From Diadema setosum (Eukaryota; Echinodermata; Echinoidea; Diadematoida; Diadematidae): DNA of 64,000 bases. The stretch spans positions 12,866,385 to 12,930,384 of the forward strand of contig NC_092705.1 of NCBI RefSeq assembly GCF_964275005.1, written 5' to 3'. Positions 20,159 through 32,100 of this stretch are shown piece after piece. The notes under the pieces are model-generated. The model was not told where the DNA came from and did not search any database. It saw only the letters and a program-made list of their open reading frames with translations. The stretch's first letter is position 1; the number at the start of each line of letters is the position of its first letter. The position numbers were made by a program, and so were the translations under genes.

Positions 20159-20198
<40 letters not shown>
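20159..20198 (+). repeat. (GT)n microsatellite
   Basis: About 20 GT dinucleotides in a row. Confidence 0.95.
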
Positions 20199-20199
<1 letters not shown>

Positions 20200-21083
20200 A
20201 TGTGGTCTTTTGGATTGCGTGCTGTTAGTTTAAGTTTTCTAGCTTGCATTTATTAATGTGGCTATACCAGGGAGGCCACGAAATGCTTGAAAGCACCGCA
20301 AGCAAAGAACCTCTTGAAAGAAGCAAACAGAAGACAAAGAAGACGATTCGAGTGATATCTGTGTGGGAAGATGTACTCAGCTGTACAAGTGGTCATTAAC
20401 AGTCTGCAAAACAGAGCACCTGTGCTAGAAACGTCATAGTCATATGAGAGAATATCATAGACGGTAAACATAACAAGTGTTATTCCTTGTGTGTTTTCCT
20501 ACTTTACCACCTCTATTTCCCATGTGAAAAAAAAAATGCTGGATGATGCTACTAATACAGGGCCTATAACACAAGCTGGTTGGTACTGCATTGTTTTTAA
20601 ATGAGAACACTGATTTCTTTTGATGGAAACTTTCAGTCTCAGCTGACTCCGAAATTACATGGCAAAAGGATTATTTAATTTTAAGCACATAAATGCTAAA
20701 CTGCGCGCGCGCGCATACACACACATTTCAATCTTTGTCAGGACATGCCTCATTTTATATAAAAGAAAACAATGTTTCAAATTTCAAATTTTCTTTTTTC
20801 TTCAAGAGATGATCTCGTTTCTTAGAAGGATTATCTTGTCTTGAATACCCATAAGCTTAAATGTCTGCTACTTCATTTGTGTTTCACACTCATGATGGCT
20901 GCTAAGACTTTCCTTACGTGTTTTTTTTTTTTTTCATTTGAAAATATGTAATTCCCTTTTTCTTTTTCTCTCAACAGCTCGGCAACATAGATCAAAACGC
21001 ATACTCATCAAATAATAACATATACAAGGCCATTCTAATTGAAAATTCGGTTTTTGTTGTTGTTGTTTGTCTGTTTGTTTGTT

Positions 21084-21683
21084 AACGTGCATGAGTTGTG
21101 ACTCTCTCAAACACGGGACCTCCATTAACATGTCCTATCCGAGGGACAGGGTGTTTCGCTCCTTAAATGCCCCAGTCACATAGACATCCCGGATCACCCC
21201 GGACCACCCCGGATCTGATCCGGGGAGAGATCCGTGTTGACGCCGGGAGGCCAACACGGCAACTTTTGGAGGTCAAAAACATCCGGCGTCATCCGGGGAT
21301 TGCCGTGTTGGCTGAGCAATCCGGGGTGGTCCGTGTGGCTGCCGTGTAGCTGCCGTGTTGATCCGTGTAGATGCCGTGTTTGTCCGTGTAGACGCCGCGC
21401 TCTTCCGGCCTTATCCGTGTAGCTGCCGTGTTGATACCGTGTGTACAGTCAAACCAAAATCCCGGATCTCCCCGGACGTCCCCGGATCTCCCCAGATCAC
21501 CGTGTAAATCCTTGAGCATCCGTGTTTATATGTGACTGGGGCATTTCTAGAGGGGACAGTATGATTACACACAACATTGCCCATGCATTTACACTCGGGA
21601 ATCGACAGCACTGATCGAACCTGGGTCCTTGGAATCTGCATGGAGGCAGACGCCCTACATACCGACTGAGAAAAATCACCATC
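21084..21683 (-). mobile_element. tRNA-derived SINE-like repeat, copy 2, split by a nested element
   Basis: The outer parts (21084-21164 and 21547-21683) are collinear with 1739-1955. On the - strand the outer right part resembles a tRNA head, with caggttcgatc as B box and a tRNA-like ggtatgtagggcg A-box region. The alignment is interrupted by a 382-bp transposon (21165-21546). Confidence 0.65.
21165..21546. mobile_element. Small TIR element nested in the SINE-like repeat
   Basis: Terminal inverted repeats aaatgccccagtcacata and tatgtgactggggcattt are perfect over 18 bp. The interior is GC-rich with many degenerate short repeats of gccgtgta/ccggat type. Comparison with the uninterrupted copy at 1739-1955 shows the insertion point. 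No coding potential; the superfamily is not recognised. Confidence 0.8.
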
Positions 21684-22924
21684 GTGAAGCGTACATAAAC
21701 ACGAAAACACGCAAGCAACAGACAGGCAAGTAAGCAGGAAGAACCCTGTAAGAGTTTCTGACTATTACGTAGGCCGAATTAGATTTGTGGTATTCTTCAA
21801 ACTTTCGTAAACTGATTATGTCATCTATTGGACGTAATCTTGACGGTCTAAAGCTCTAACATTGGTGTGCGAAGACAGGTAGGTGTCGGTCACTGCGGTT
21901 CTGATAGCTGTAAAGTTACAGAAATTTTCACATGTTGTACACTCTGACTCTGTATTAATCTATTACTACGGTATTTTGGTAAATATTGTGGACATAGGAA
22001 TCAAATATGATGACCTTTTACAACAAGGATGTTTAAGTTCAATTTAAAAACGACGCGTTTTGCTAAAGACATGATTATGACCACAAACTCGCCGCATTAT
22101 CTCAAAATCCCTGACAATCGCTCCTTATTATATGGAGAAATTCTAAATATCTAAGACCAGCTGGAGGGAATTTTGCAAGATCAGACATTCATGTCGAATT
22201 AAATACGAAAGGTGATCACCATCTCTCACCAATGTCAAATTCTAATTGTGCCCAATCCTCGTTTTTTTTTTCTCCTGTTTTTATGACAACACTGCTGTCG
22301 TAGATGGCGCTGAACCAGAACTGTAAATTGCAATATAACTTCATGAGTCGTACACTCCAGCAACAGTTTAGATATTTGAGAAAACCGGACTACGACCTTA
22401 CGGGAAGCTGTATGCAACCATTTTGTTTTGCCTGGGCTTCCCGGGAAACGAGACGCTAGCTGCTAAAAATCCCACGATAAATATCGACACTTAAAAATGT
22501 TTTAGCTATTACAACTTTAAAAAGATATTTCATACTTAACATTTTATTGCCTTTTTAACTCTCTACACTGATTTTTCTATGTAGTTTAAATGCATAGATT
22601 ACATCAAAATTTTCACACCATCAAATTGATCATCGAGCTTCAACATATCCACAGAACCGGATTGCGTGTTTTCGCTAAAGTACTTGCCGCAAACGCTACT
22701 TCTGTATTTTTTTTTTTTCATTCGTGCTATTTGTTCTGGATCAACAGTTTGAGGGTTTTAACGTCTTACATCTTACATATCAGTAGTCGAGAAGACCGTT
22801 GGGGCGCCACATCTCTGTAATCCTTTATTGGGCCTCTTTTTCCAGTACATTGTAACATAGTTTCTTTTTTTTTTTTAATAGAATGGACTTTAGAATCTCT
22901 GCATCTGATTGGTCAATTGTCATG

Positions 22925-23015
22925 CATTGTTTTTTACTGATCCACACTGAGCCATGCGTCCGGTGAAATCCGAACACATGGCCATGCGTCCGGTAAAATC
23001 CGAACGCATGGCTCA
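22925..23015. repeat. Short hairpin with repeated gccatgcgtccggt blocks
   Basis: The block gccatgcgtccggt(g/a)aaatccgaac occurs twice in direct order 31 bp apart, with the neighbouring catggc/gccatg forming inverted pairs. A small local duplication. Confidence 0.6.
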
Positions 23016-23107
23016 AGTCTTGTACAGTGTTGTAGGTGTACCGGATTCATGATGGGGAAAATGGTTGTATTTCATGAATTTACGGGCCCATTTTATAACA
23101 CAAAATA

Positions 23108-23234
23108 TGATGCACGGGCCTATTTCGTGGATCGGTGAGAATTGGATGCTCTCGTTTAACTTTGGAACAGTCTAAAACCAACAGTTCCAAAGTTAAACTC
23201 CAATTCTCACCGATCCACTTAGTCTTGTGCATCA
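23108..23234. mobile_element. Hairpin MITE, about 127 bp
   Basis: The arms pair over most of their length: gatgcac..gtggatcggtgagaattgga..gtttaactttggaac against its inverse, with a loop of about 15 bases. No open frame. Confidence 0.7.
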
Positions 23235-23239
23235 TTAAG

Positions 23240-25082
23240 TATAATAATGAACAAATAGTTTCATATGTTTATGTTTATGCATCTTTCGTATTATCTCTCT
23301 TTTTTTTTTGTAACTGTATCAAAAAAACCCCTGATATTAGACATAAGATTTGATTTGAATTTGAAGTGAATTTGGAAAAAAAAACCCAAACCAAACCAAA
23401 CCAAAACAAAACAGAGGCTCTTGATACATGTACCTACACGTGACACCGGCCACCGCAGGGGGCGCTTCGTATTCAAATACTTGCGTACAACATTGTGCAA
23501 TATCTTTCCTGACCTTCAAATTTGTTCAATGTTGATGGCATATGCTGGATTAGGCTAGGTAAATGCTCTTTGGAAACGAATTATTCACTCTCGAAAAATG
23601 AATTAAATTAAACATTAAGTAAACATTGTATTTTCAACCATTCAATCGTGATAGTTTATTCATATATTCATATAATACTATTTTATTGAGGTTGCAAACT
23701 GCACGTCATGTCATATCTGCCGATATGCTATTACACTGTATACATCGGATTAATTACTAAAACAAACACATTGTGTGATATTCAGTAACAAAAAAAAAAA
23801 TAAACAAAATAGTAACGAAAGAAGTCATAGCTGGTTTACAGAAACAATATGATAAACGGGCAAGAAAAAGTGCGTAATCAAACAAAATATATGTCTTTAC
23901 ATCAGCGCATTGCCTACCGTTAATTTTACTGTTCCACTTTGTGACGAAAATACACGTGAACATCTCTCGATGTGGTTTGCGCGTACTTCCTATAAGACTC
24001 TCTAAACTTTGATCAGATGGAACATTATGCCTGAACCTTTTCCCGTAGGTTTGTATCGTGTTTAACCAAGGAAGTGCTCAGCGATCTCGTGTAGTACCTT
24101 ATTGGTTTAATCTCGTAAATAGATTATATAGTTTAACCTCGTCTTTTCAAAATAAAACAGATCACTAAACAATTTGAATAATTTGTCTGATTAGTATAGC
24201 AAAAGGTGATTTCTTTTCGGCACGTTTCAAGTCTTTCATCTAGTACATGCATTTACACATGAGGTACTCGTTTCGGCAAATTGACATTAATTGGTGATAA
24301 CTTACAAAGGTTTTTGAATTGGTGAAGAGAGTCCCAGAAATTCAGTTTAGAAATTATCAACAGTTCGATAAAAAAAAGACTATAGAAAGTGGAAAGAATA
24401 CAATTTGGGACCAGGGATTCATCAAATATTACCGTTTATAGCTTCACATTGGCATCACACCTAACTTTTACTGTTGCACTGTAAATATGTGAAATATACA
24501 CCATCTTTTGCAATAGCTGTCACTCATCGCTCTAGAGAGAAATAACTTTAGTCTCTGCACACATAAAGCCGTTACTTGCGTGCCTGGTAGCTGTTTAACC
24601 AACTAAGTGCTTCTTGGTCAATTGTTGGTTATACCACGTAAAAATGAATTGAAACACACACACAAGATTGAACCCGTTGTTCTGTAAGTTACATTAAATC
24701 CTCATTAAGTCAACCTCTTTTGTGATAACTGCATAAAGACCCAACATTCTTATCCAAGATTTCCCGAAGAGGGCAAACGGCATCTCTCACGAAAATATAT
24801 ATATAATATATATATTTAATTCACTACATACAATAAGTAACCTTAGTTATCTCGCACTTTCGCTGTTTTTATCTGGCAGTATGGTATAACATAATAAGGA
24901 ATTTGGTTGGTTTTTAGAGCGTCCCACACATACACTCTCAATAGCAATATAGAATACTATCATGAAGCATTAATCATCATCAAGTTCATCAGATTTTATC
25001 TTTTCGAATGGCTTTCACACTAGCAGGTTTTGATAAGTATGTAAGATATTTTTTCTTCAATAAACAGTAAAGAAAATATAAT

Positions 25083-25119
<37 letters not shown>

Positions 25120-25515
25120 CCATTCATTCACTTTTAATTCTTAAATTAGTAAGTAAATGAATAAATGATACGTATATACATATGTGTATTGTATATATAT
25201 ATATACTTCTATTACACTTGCTGTTCCATCCAGCTATCTCTGTTATAATCTTTCTTTCTCTCTCAGCAAAACATTAATCATTGCGTGTGAAAAGAGTATA
25301 CATCTGTCCCGTTCACTGCAAGCACCATTTCCCTGAGACATCAAAATAGAACACTTTGATACAAAGAATTATAGCAAAAGAACAAAATTGGAAGTGTCTT
25401 CATCTGAAAGATCTTGGCCAAGTGATGGACCGTAGACCGAAAATCTACCCGTGAAGCAGTGGCGGGAAGTAGGTTGCTTTCATTCTTTGTCTCGCTCTTC
25501 AATAAAGTCCCATCT
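23240..25515. other. 3' flank of the transporter gene, no gene recognised
   Basis: AT-rich DNA with TA microsatellites at 24801-24825, 25087-25117 and 25190-25205. The 3' UTR of the - strand transporter gene must lie in the upper part, just below 25516. I do not see an unambiguous - strand AATAAA within the first few hundred bases after the stop. Confidence 0.4.
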
Positions 25516-25746
25516 TCAAACGACGGCGTCTTCAAACGAGATATCGGCGGACGATGACGTAGAGGGCGGTTTGCTGTAAATCTTTTCCACGTGATTTTTC
25601 TCCTTCAATCCCGCCTCTCTCCTGAAAGCCTGAGAGATTTCCTCGAAAGTCTTGTTCTTCGTCTCGGGAAGCTCGAACCAGAAGTAGAAGACGCAGACGG
25701 CCATGAAAGAAGCAAACACGAGGAAGCAATACGGCCCCATCGATTT
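25516..25746 (-). CDS. GLUT-like transporter, last exon (TM12 and C-terminus)
   Basis: Begins after cctag with [16 protein letters not shown] (TM12), then [13 protein letters not shown], the hallmark just after TM12, then a polar tail ending SFEDAVV and TGA. The tail is rich in Ser and acidic residues; a C-terminal sorting signal is possible but not recognised. 76 residues. Confidence 0.93.
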   Translation of the reverse strand, partial: KSMGPYCFLVFASFMAVCVFYFWFELPETKNKTFEEISQAFRREAGLKEKNHVEKIYSKPPSTSSSADISFEDAVV

Positions 25747-25964
25747 CTAGGTGAGAAAGAACAACACAAATCAGGTTAAATGAAAGCAAGATATTATTCA
25801 GAGGATTGAAGGTTCAGGTGTGAGTTTCTTCAGTTTGTCTCCCTCTACATTATGAAATTTGTTTAGACCGCAACTGCTGATCTGTTAATGAATAAACATG
25901 TCGGAATTTCATTTGTAGAGGGAGACAAACTGAAGAAATTCTCACAAATCAGGATGTCACGCTT

Positions 25965-26042
<78 letters not shown>

Positions 26043-26064
26043 AAACAAGGAAGGAAAGTTTTCG

Positions 26065-26117
<53 letters not shown>

Positions 26118-29100
26118 CAAAAACAAAACTCCTCAATACCAATACAAGTAGATAATCGTGATCCCGCTCAAGGTAAACCTATGCAGTCAAACTTTTACGT
26201 ATTATGATTTGAGCGGACACAACTATGGATATTAAAGTGTTGTGCTGTATCAAACACACACATGATGATATGAAGTAGAATCAGAGGGCCAATTTCTCGT
26301 AAGGGGTTACTTTTAAAGATTGAAGTTTATTGAACAAACAGGGCAATGGATATCAACGTTACTTTCATTATAATATTAATTGTGCATTCATACATTGACT
26401 GTTTTTGACAGCTTCCCGTGGGGGTTAAGATATGTCATCTGATCTGCATGTGACTACACATATTTTTTTCCCTATATGATTTACTTGAAATCTTGTTCAA
26501 TTGCATGAATGATATTGGACAACTTGCTAATTGTTTTTAATAATACCTCGAGCGTAATCATTATGGTCTAGGCCAGGGTCTAAGCAATAAGTTCTAACCA
26601 CTGAGATGGTGCAAAACCTGGATGGTGCAAAACCTGGACCAGTAATGAACGTGTTTGATGACATCATCATTTACGCGATTTAGTGCTTGACGGTATTTGC
26701 ACATGTTTGAGCGAATGTCACGTGATAATCAGTCGACCAATCGAGTAGCAGAAACCCTTGTTAGGTGTTGTCCAATGTGTATAATTACTCATATTACGAG
26801 CACATTATTCTACGCCCGTGACATTAAGAAAAGAAAACAAAAAATGACTTACTTGCAGATAGGGAAAGAGTATGCCGATGACAAAGTTGGAAATCCAGAA
26901 AATCTGTCCCCCAAGAGCCATGGCGGCACTACGAGGACCCTGGTCCCAAATCTCCGCACACAGAATAAACACCGTTGGACCTGGTACGGGGAAAGAGATC
27001 CGAGTCACTCGGTGATGGTACTGCTGACGAACTTTCTCAACAGTATAGTTAAATGACAAGTTCACCGAAACATTATAGTGATATATGGGGATTGAATGAA
27101 CGCAGCCAGTAGAATACATCAGTGCATGTTGAGGAAAATCGGACAAACCATCCAAAAGTTTTGTTTAATCAAGTTCTCTAAAATGTGAAAGGTTTTTTTT
27201 TTAATTGTCCTTTAGTTCTTTTACCCTGATCACCGGAAATATATTTGTGTACTCACAATGAAGCCTGGCCTCGCTCGGGTGACTAAAGTTGTTTGAATAA
27301 AACGTTTCTAAGCTTTGTAATCTTAGTTTTCATTATGAACACTCGGTAATGTTTTGAGCATTACGTAACTTTATTACATTCTCGATGTCTTGTATTCTTG
27401 TACGTTTCGTCATTGATACATTGTACAATATGTAGCCTGCATTATGCACATTTAAGCTTTTGTATTTTAGTAGGTTCCTCAAATTACACGTTATTCATAA
27501 TTGCCCATATTCACTGCCTTGTGTTGAACGTCTCTCCTCAAATCGAATGGAAAGTAAATTGTATGAACATTGGAATATGGAACAATGAATAAAAAAAAAA
27601 TATGAATATTCAAAACTTCAGCTCCACCATCGCTGGATGGGAAGACTACAACAGTTTGACATCACTGCAGGACAACGATATGAGGAAAATATCAACAAAT
27701 TCAACATACTTTCACATATCCATACAATTTCATTGTTAAAAAAAAAATAGAAAGTACGCACTCCCTGGACTTGTCACTGACACAGGTTAAGAGTACCTAA
27801 TATCATTCCTACTGCGTTCTGATAGAGGTAAATCACATGCTCTTTAACACTGCTAGATGTCTTTTTTTTCCTTAATGTTTTTTATGCAAGTGAATTCATC
27901 TCTTCAATAAACGTGCCATTGAGAAGGTGTGTGTTCTTTACCTGGCCCAAGACTGACCATGAACGTGTGTACCGCCACCAGCACAGCGCTGAGCCACGGT
28001 AACCATGGTGACTGGTCCTGCAGACGGGGTAGGTAAGGGAACAAAGGTTTGAATCAATATTTGGTTGAACTATAGACGCTCACACGAAACATCCTCACAT
28101 AATATTATGCAGTGATGCAATAATAGATACAATGTTTCAGGTTATGTCATTAGAGTGTGAATGAAGCGTTTCGGACGCGACATGCAAATGTTTGAAATAA
28201 ATTCAGACTATTGACCCAAAGATAACGGAACATGCCACGCTGTCAGCCAAGCCAGGCCAGAAGATGTCCCTTCTTTTAAATAGCAGAACACTCATAATAA
28301 AGACCCTCATACATTTATGGTGATGTAATACATCAGATAGTGTCATTACTGTGTGAATTAAGTGTTTCGGACTTGATCCTAATGGTAAATGGGAAACACG
28401 CATAATACTTAAACTACATTCAGTTATGGCCAACAAAAAGCGTGAAAATATGCCTGTCTTACACTCTTCAACGCTGATAAAAATGATCGGAATCGTCCTC
28501 ATCGAACGTGATTCACAGAGATCATATTGATTATAGTTCGACGCCTAGACAGAAAACTCGGATATAATGTAAAATTATGCTATAAATTCATTCAGATTCA
28601 GATTTAGATTCATTTATTGTCCATATAGGAAATTCTTCTTGTTGGCATATGGGTGTACACATAGGAATATCTGCATACATATACATACATACGTACATTC
28701 ACGTACATGTACACATATGAATAAATACAGTTTTACACAATCGTACAAGCATTATTTATGAGTCACAATACAGTAAACACATACATCATCACAAATCTAT
28801 ATTTCAATTTTTACATCAAAAAGTGTGTGTTTGTTTGTTTGCTTGCTTGCTTGCTTGGTTTAGTTGGTTGGTTTTTTTCTTCGGTTTAATCCATTGATTA
28901 ACTTTCTATACATGTATTTTCATTGGGCATGTTGGATAGGACGGTCATCTCTTCAAGCAAGTTTGCTTTTTTTTGACAGCTCTTGGGAAAAGTTTTAGTT
29001 TCTATTTTATTACAAGAGAAAGGAGAGTTGTTGTAGACAATGTCATGTCAAATGAATAAGAGATTTCTTATTTCATATGATTTCCTTACAATCATTAAAA

Positions 29101-32100
29101 TATCTATGAATGATCACGAATTTTTTCATGTTATCGTATGTCCATAAACTCAACATTTAATGTTTCGTTTAGTCATTATGCATTTTGATGTGTATTTTGG
29201 TTTTTTATGTCCATGGTCTTTTCGTTTGGTCTTTGTATCGTGAAAATGTGGCAAAAATAGCAATGCACTGAATTAAACTGAACTGAACTTACCACAAATC
29301 TGACAGAAAATTGGGAAAACAAAGCCAACAAAATTTGTGCCCTTCTGACACACACACGACGAACTGCGCGAGGGATAAACACGTGATAATCTGGTTTCTT
29401 CTACCCTACTAATAGATGGGAGAGGGGCTGACTGCAAGAACATCAAACACATCTCTAACCCACTGTCTATACTACGATACGTTGGTGCTTGTAGGAAATC
29501 AATGGACAGATTTCTTTTGATTCAAAGTACCTTTCTCTTAACAGCTAGGAAACAAACACCCAGCTACAAGCGGTCTTCAAACTGCATTACATCGACAAGA
29601 TCGTTTTTTTCTGTCATGATCGACGTCTGTTAAAGATGTGTTACATGAACTAGATAATAACTACGGTGTATTTTGCCACTACATGAAAAAAACAAAACAA
29701 AACAAAACAAAACAAGAAACCTGTGGTGATGTGACTCTCAACTGGGTATATTTTGATGGAAAACAGGAACCATCGCACATGACGACATTTACAGATAGCT
29801 GATGGCCTTTCAGGATAAAATAAACAGCTACCCTGCAGGGCCCTAGAAGTGACCTATGGGAGATATAGAAACATAGATCAGTGTATGAATTGATTTTGTT
29901 CTACCTGACTCCTACGAAAACATTGGATGCGTATTTATGCGAGAAACCACATGACCGGTTTTGAGTCCCCTCCGCAGAATTAACAACGATTGCCAGTGCC
30001 TTGCCTATAGGGACAAAACCGCCGCGGTCACTGAACTCTGTACCAGGCCATAGGACATCGTTATTAATATACAAGTAATCCCTGTACTTATTCACTGAGC
30101 CACAAAAAACGTGGATACTTACTGTGCCTAACAGACGTAAACAAAAACACTCAGCTGCAGAAATAAGAAGTCAATGGCAAACCCGTGTTCTCTTCGAGAA
30201 GTAAATTCTGAATTGATTACCTGAAAGACAATGCAGACGGTGAGGCTAGACAAGGTCACTACGCATGCGCACAAAGGCAAGATGGTAATTGGTCGTCTCC
30301 CAAACTTGTCCAGACAGCAACCCTGCAAAATATGCGAAGAAGTATACAGTGTATACGTGGAATGTTCAGTGCACTTTTTTTCTAATAATGTGACCTCATT
30401 ATTATATTGCAGAATTATCCACAATAGATGAAAATCAGCCTGCAAGAGTAGCAAGCAATTATTGTTTCCTGTCAAAAACAAAAACATAGATGTAAAGGCA
30501 TCGCTTTTGAGAGTTCTATTGCGCAGCAGAGTTGTAACCAAACAAACCTTTGTGAAATGTGTCATTGTGACAAACACTGTTCGGGCTCTACGGCCTCCAG
30601 CAAGTGAACTAACTCATTACAATGCCAGGCGTGACCTGCATGGCACCTACACGTATGTTAGTATTTATAATTATGGTATATGCTGAAGAAATCGCCACGT
30701 CACCTTTTCAGGTCCACTCTAGTGGATGGAACAATTTTGCAGGAGGAAATTTGAAACCATGCAGATCGTCCATGTGTTTTATCATTAAGCAACAAATACA
30801 CATCAGAACACAGCGTATCTCTCTTGCTTCACTTGGATATCAAAGAGAACACAAAACAGCGCATTGTGAAATATATTTTTTCCTTATCTTTGAATTCATC
30901 CTAGATATTTGTAAGTTATGCCTTCAAATGGATTACAGCAGCATTCAATGCGTTCTAAAGATTCTAAATCATAAGGCAATGTGTATTCTTTTCATAAAAA
31001 ATACAAAATAATACCTTTTAAATGATATATTGGTCACTACATATAAAGGTACATTTTTGAAGTTATAGTCATAAGAAGCAAACATTTTCTTATTATTCTC
31101 TTTATCTTTCTTGACCTTTAATCGCAAATATCTCCATTTGGCAAATATGAACTTGTCGGTTTTTGCGAACAAACTCTTCAATTTCTCCAACGAATTTGAA
31201 CTTTAAACATGGAAATGATGGTGTCATCGTTGGCGTAACACTCTGCATTTGTTGGACCGTGAATTATGCAGTTTCACTCTATACATGTATCTCCAGTGAA
31301 ATAGTCTTCAGTACTGCTATTGATGCTACGTTTACTATTACTACGTTTATTATTTCAAACAGAGAAGCTCCTTGCAGAATTAGCACCATGTGACCATGAG
31401 GATTTTTCCCCCGAAGTTCCCCCAAAACGCTGTTTGCGTTGACGACTTTACCCTAGCAACTTATTGTAATTGTCTTAGACCTGTCCAAACTTCGCTCGCT
31501 GATATTGTCTTAAACATAAAGGAAAGGGCCACGACCGCCATGGCTAAGGCAAAAGGGCAAATAACTCAACAACGCAGTCATATTAAGTTTATTTACTCTA
31601 CATAGGGAGTACATCTTTTAAGGCAAAGATAAGGAAAGCCATTGTTGCAACTAGATCGCGTTATCTATTAACTGCTGTGGTTGTTAATCCTAGATAACGC
31701 CATGCAGTATTTATTTGAGATGACTGACCATAGCAGGACACATCCCCCCCCCCCCCTCACGAGGAGTGGACCAAACGACACTATATAATCGTAATCTGTT
31801 CCATTGGTTGAGTTTTGAATAATTATAAGGTAATGTCTTGCTTGCATTTAAAAAGCAACTATCCATGACTGGTTACAAATACATGTAACCACCGGTTCCA
31901 TGACACTGCCCCTGCGGCATTTGCTTCCATTAATTATCTGCACTCCATGATAAAGCCGAACGCAATTCTATACCCACGAACAAAACCTAAACCCCAATCC
32001 TAATCCTCATATCAAACTATTAGACCTAAAACACCATTCCAAGCAATTGTCGCATGAGCAAATATCGTGTCACCGTAAGAATCATAGAACTACTGTTAAC

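Noticed and set aside
29901..30095. - strand open frame of 64 residues upstream of a transporter exon
   Set aside because: No GLUT motif, no usable splice sites in phase, and the flanking exons already join perfectly without it.
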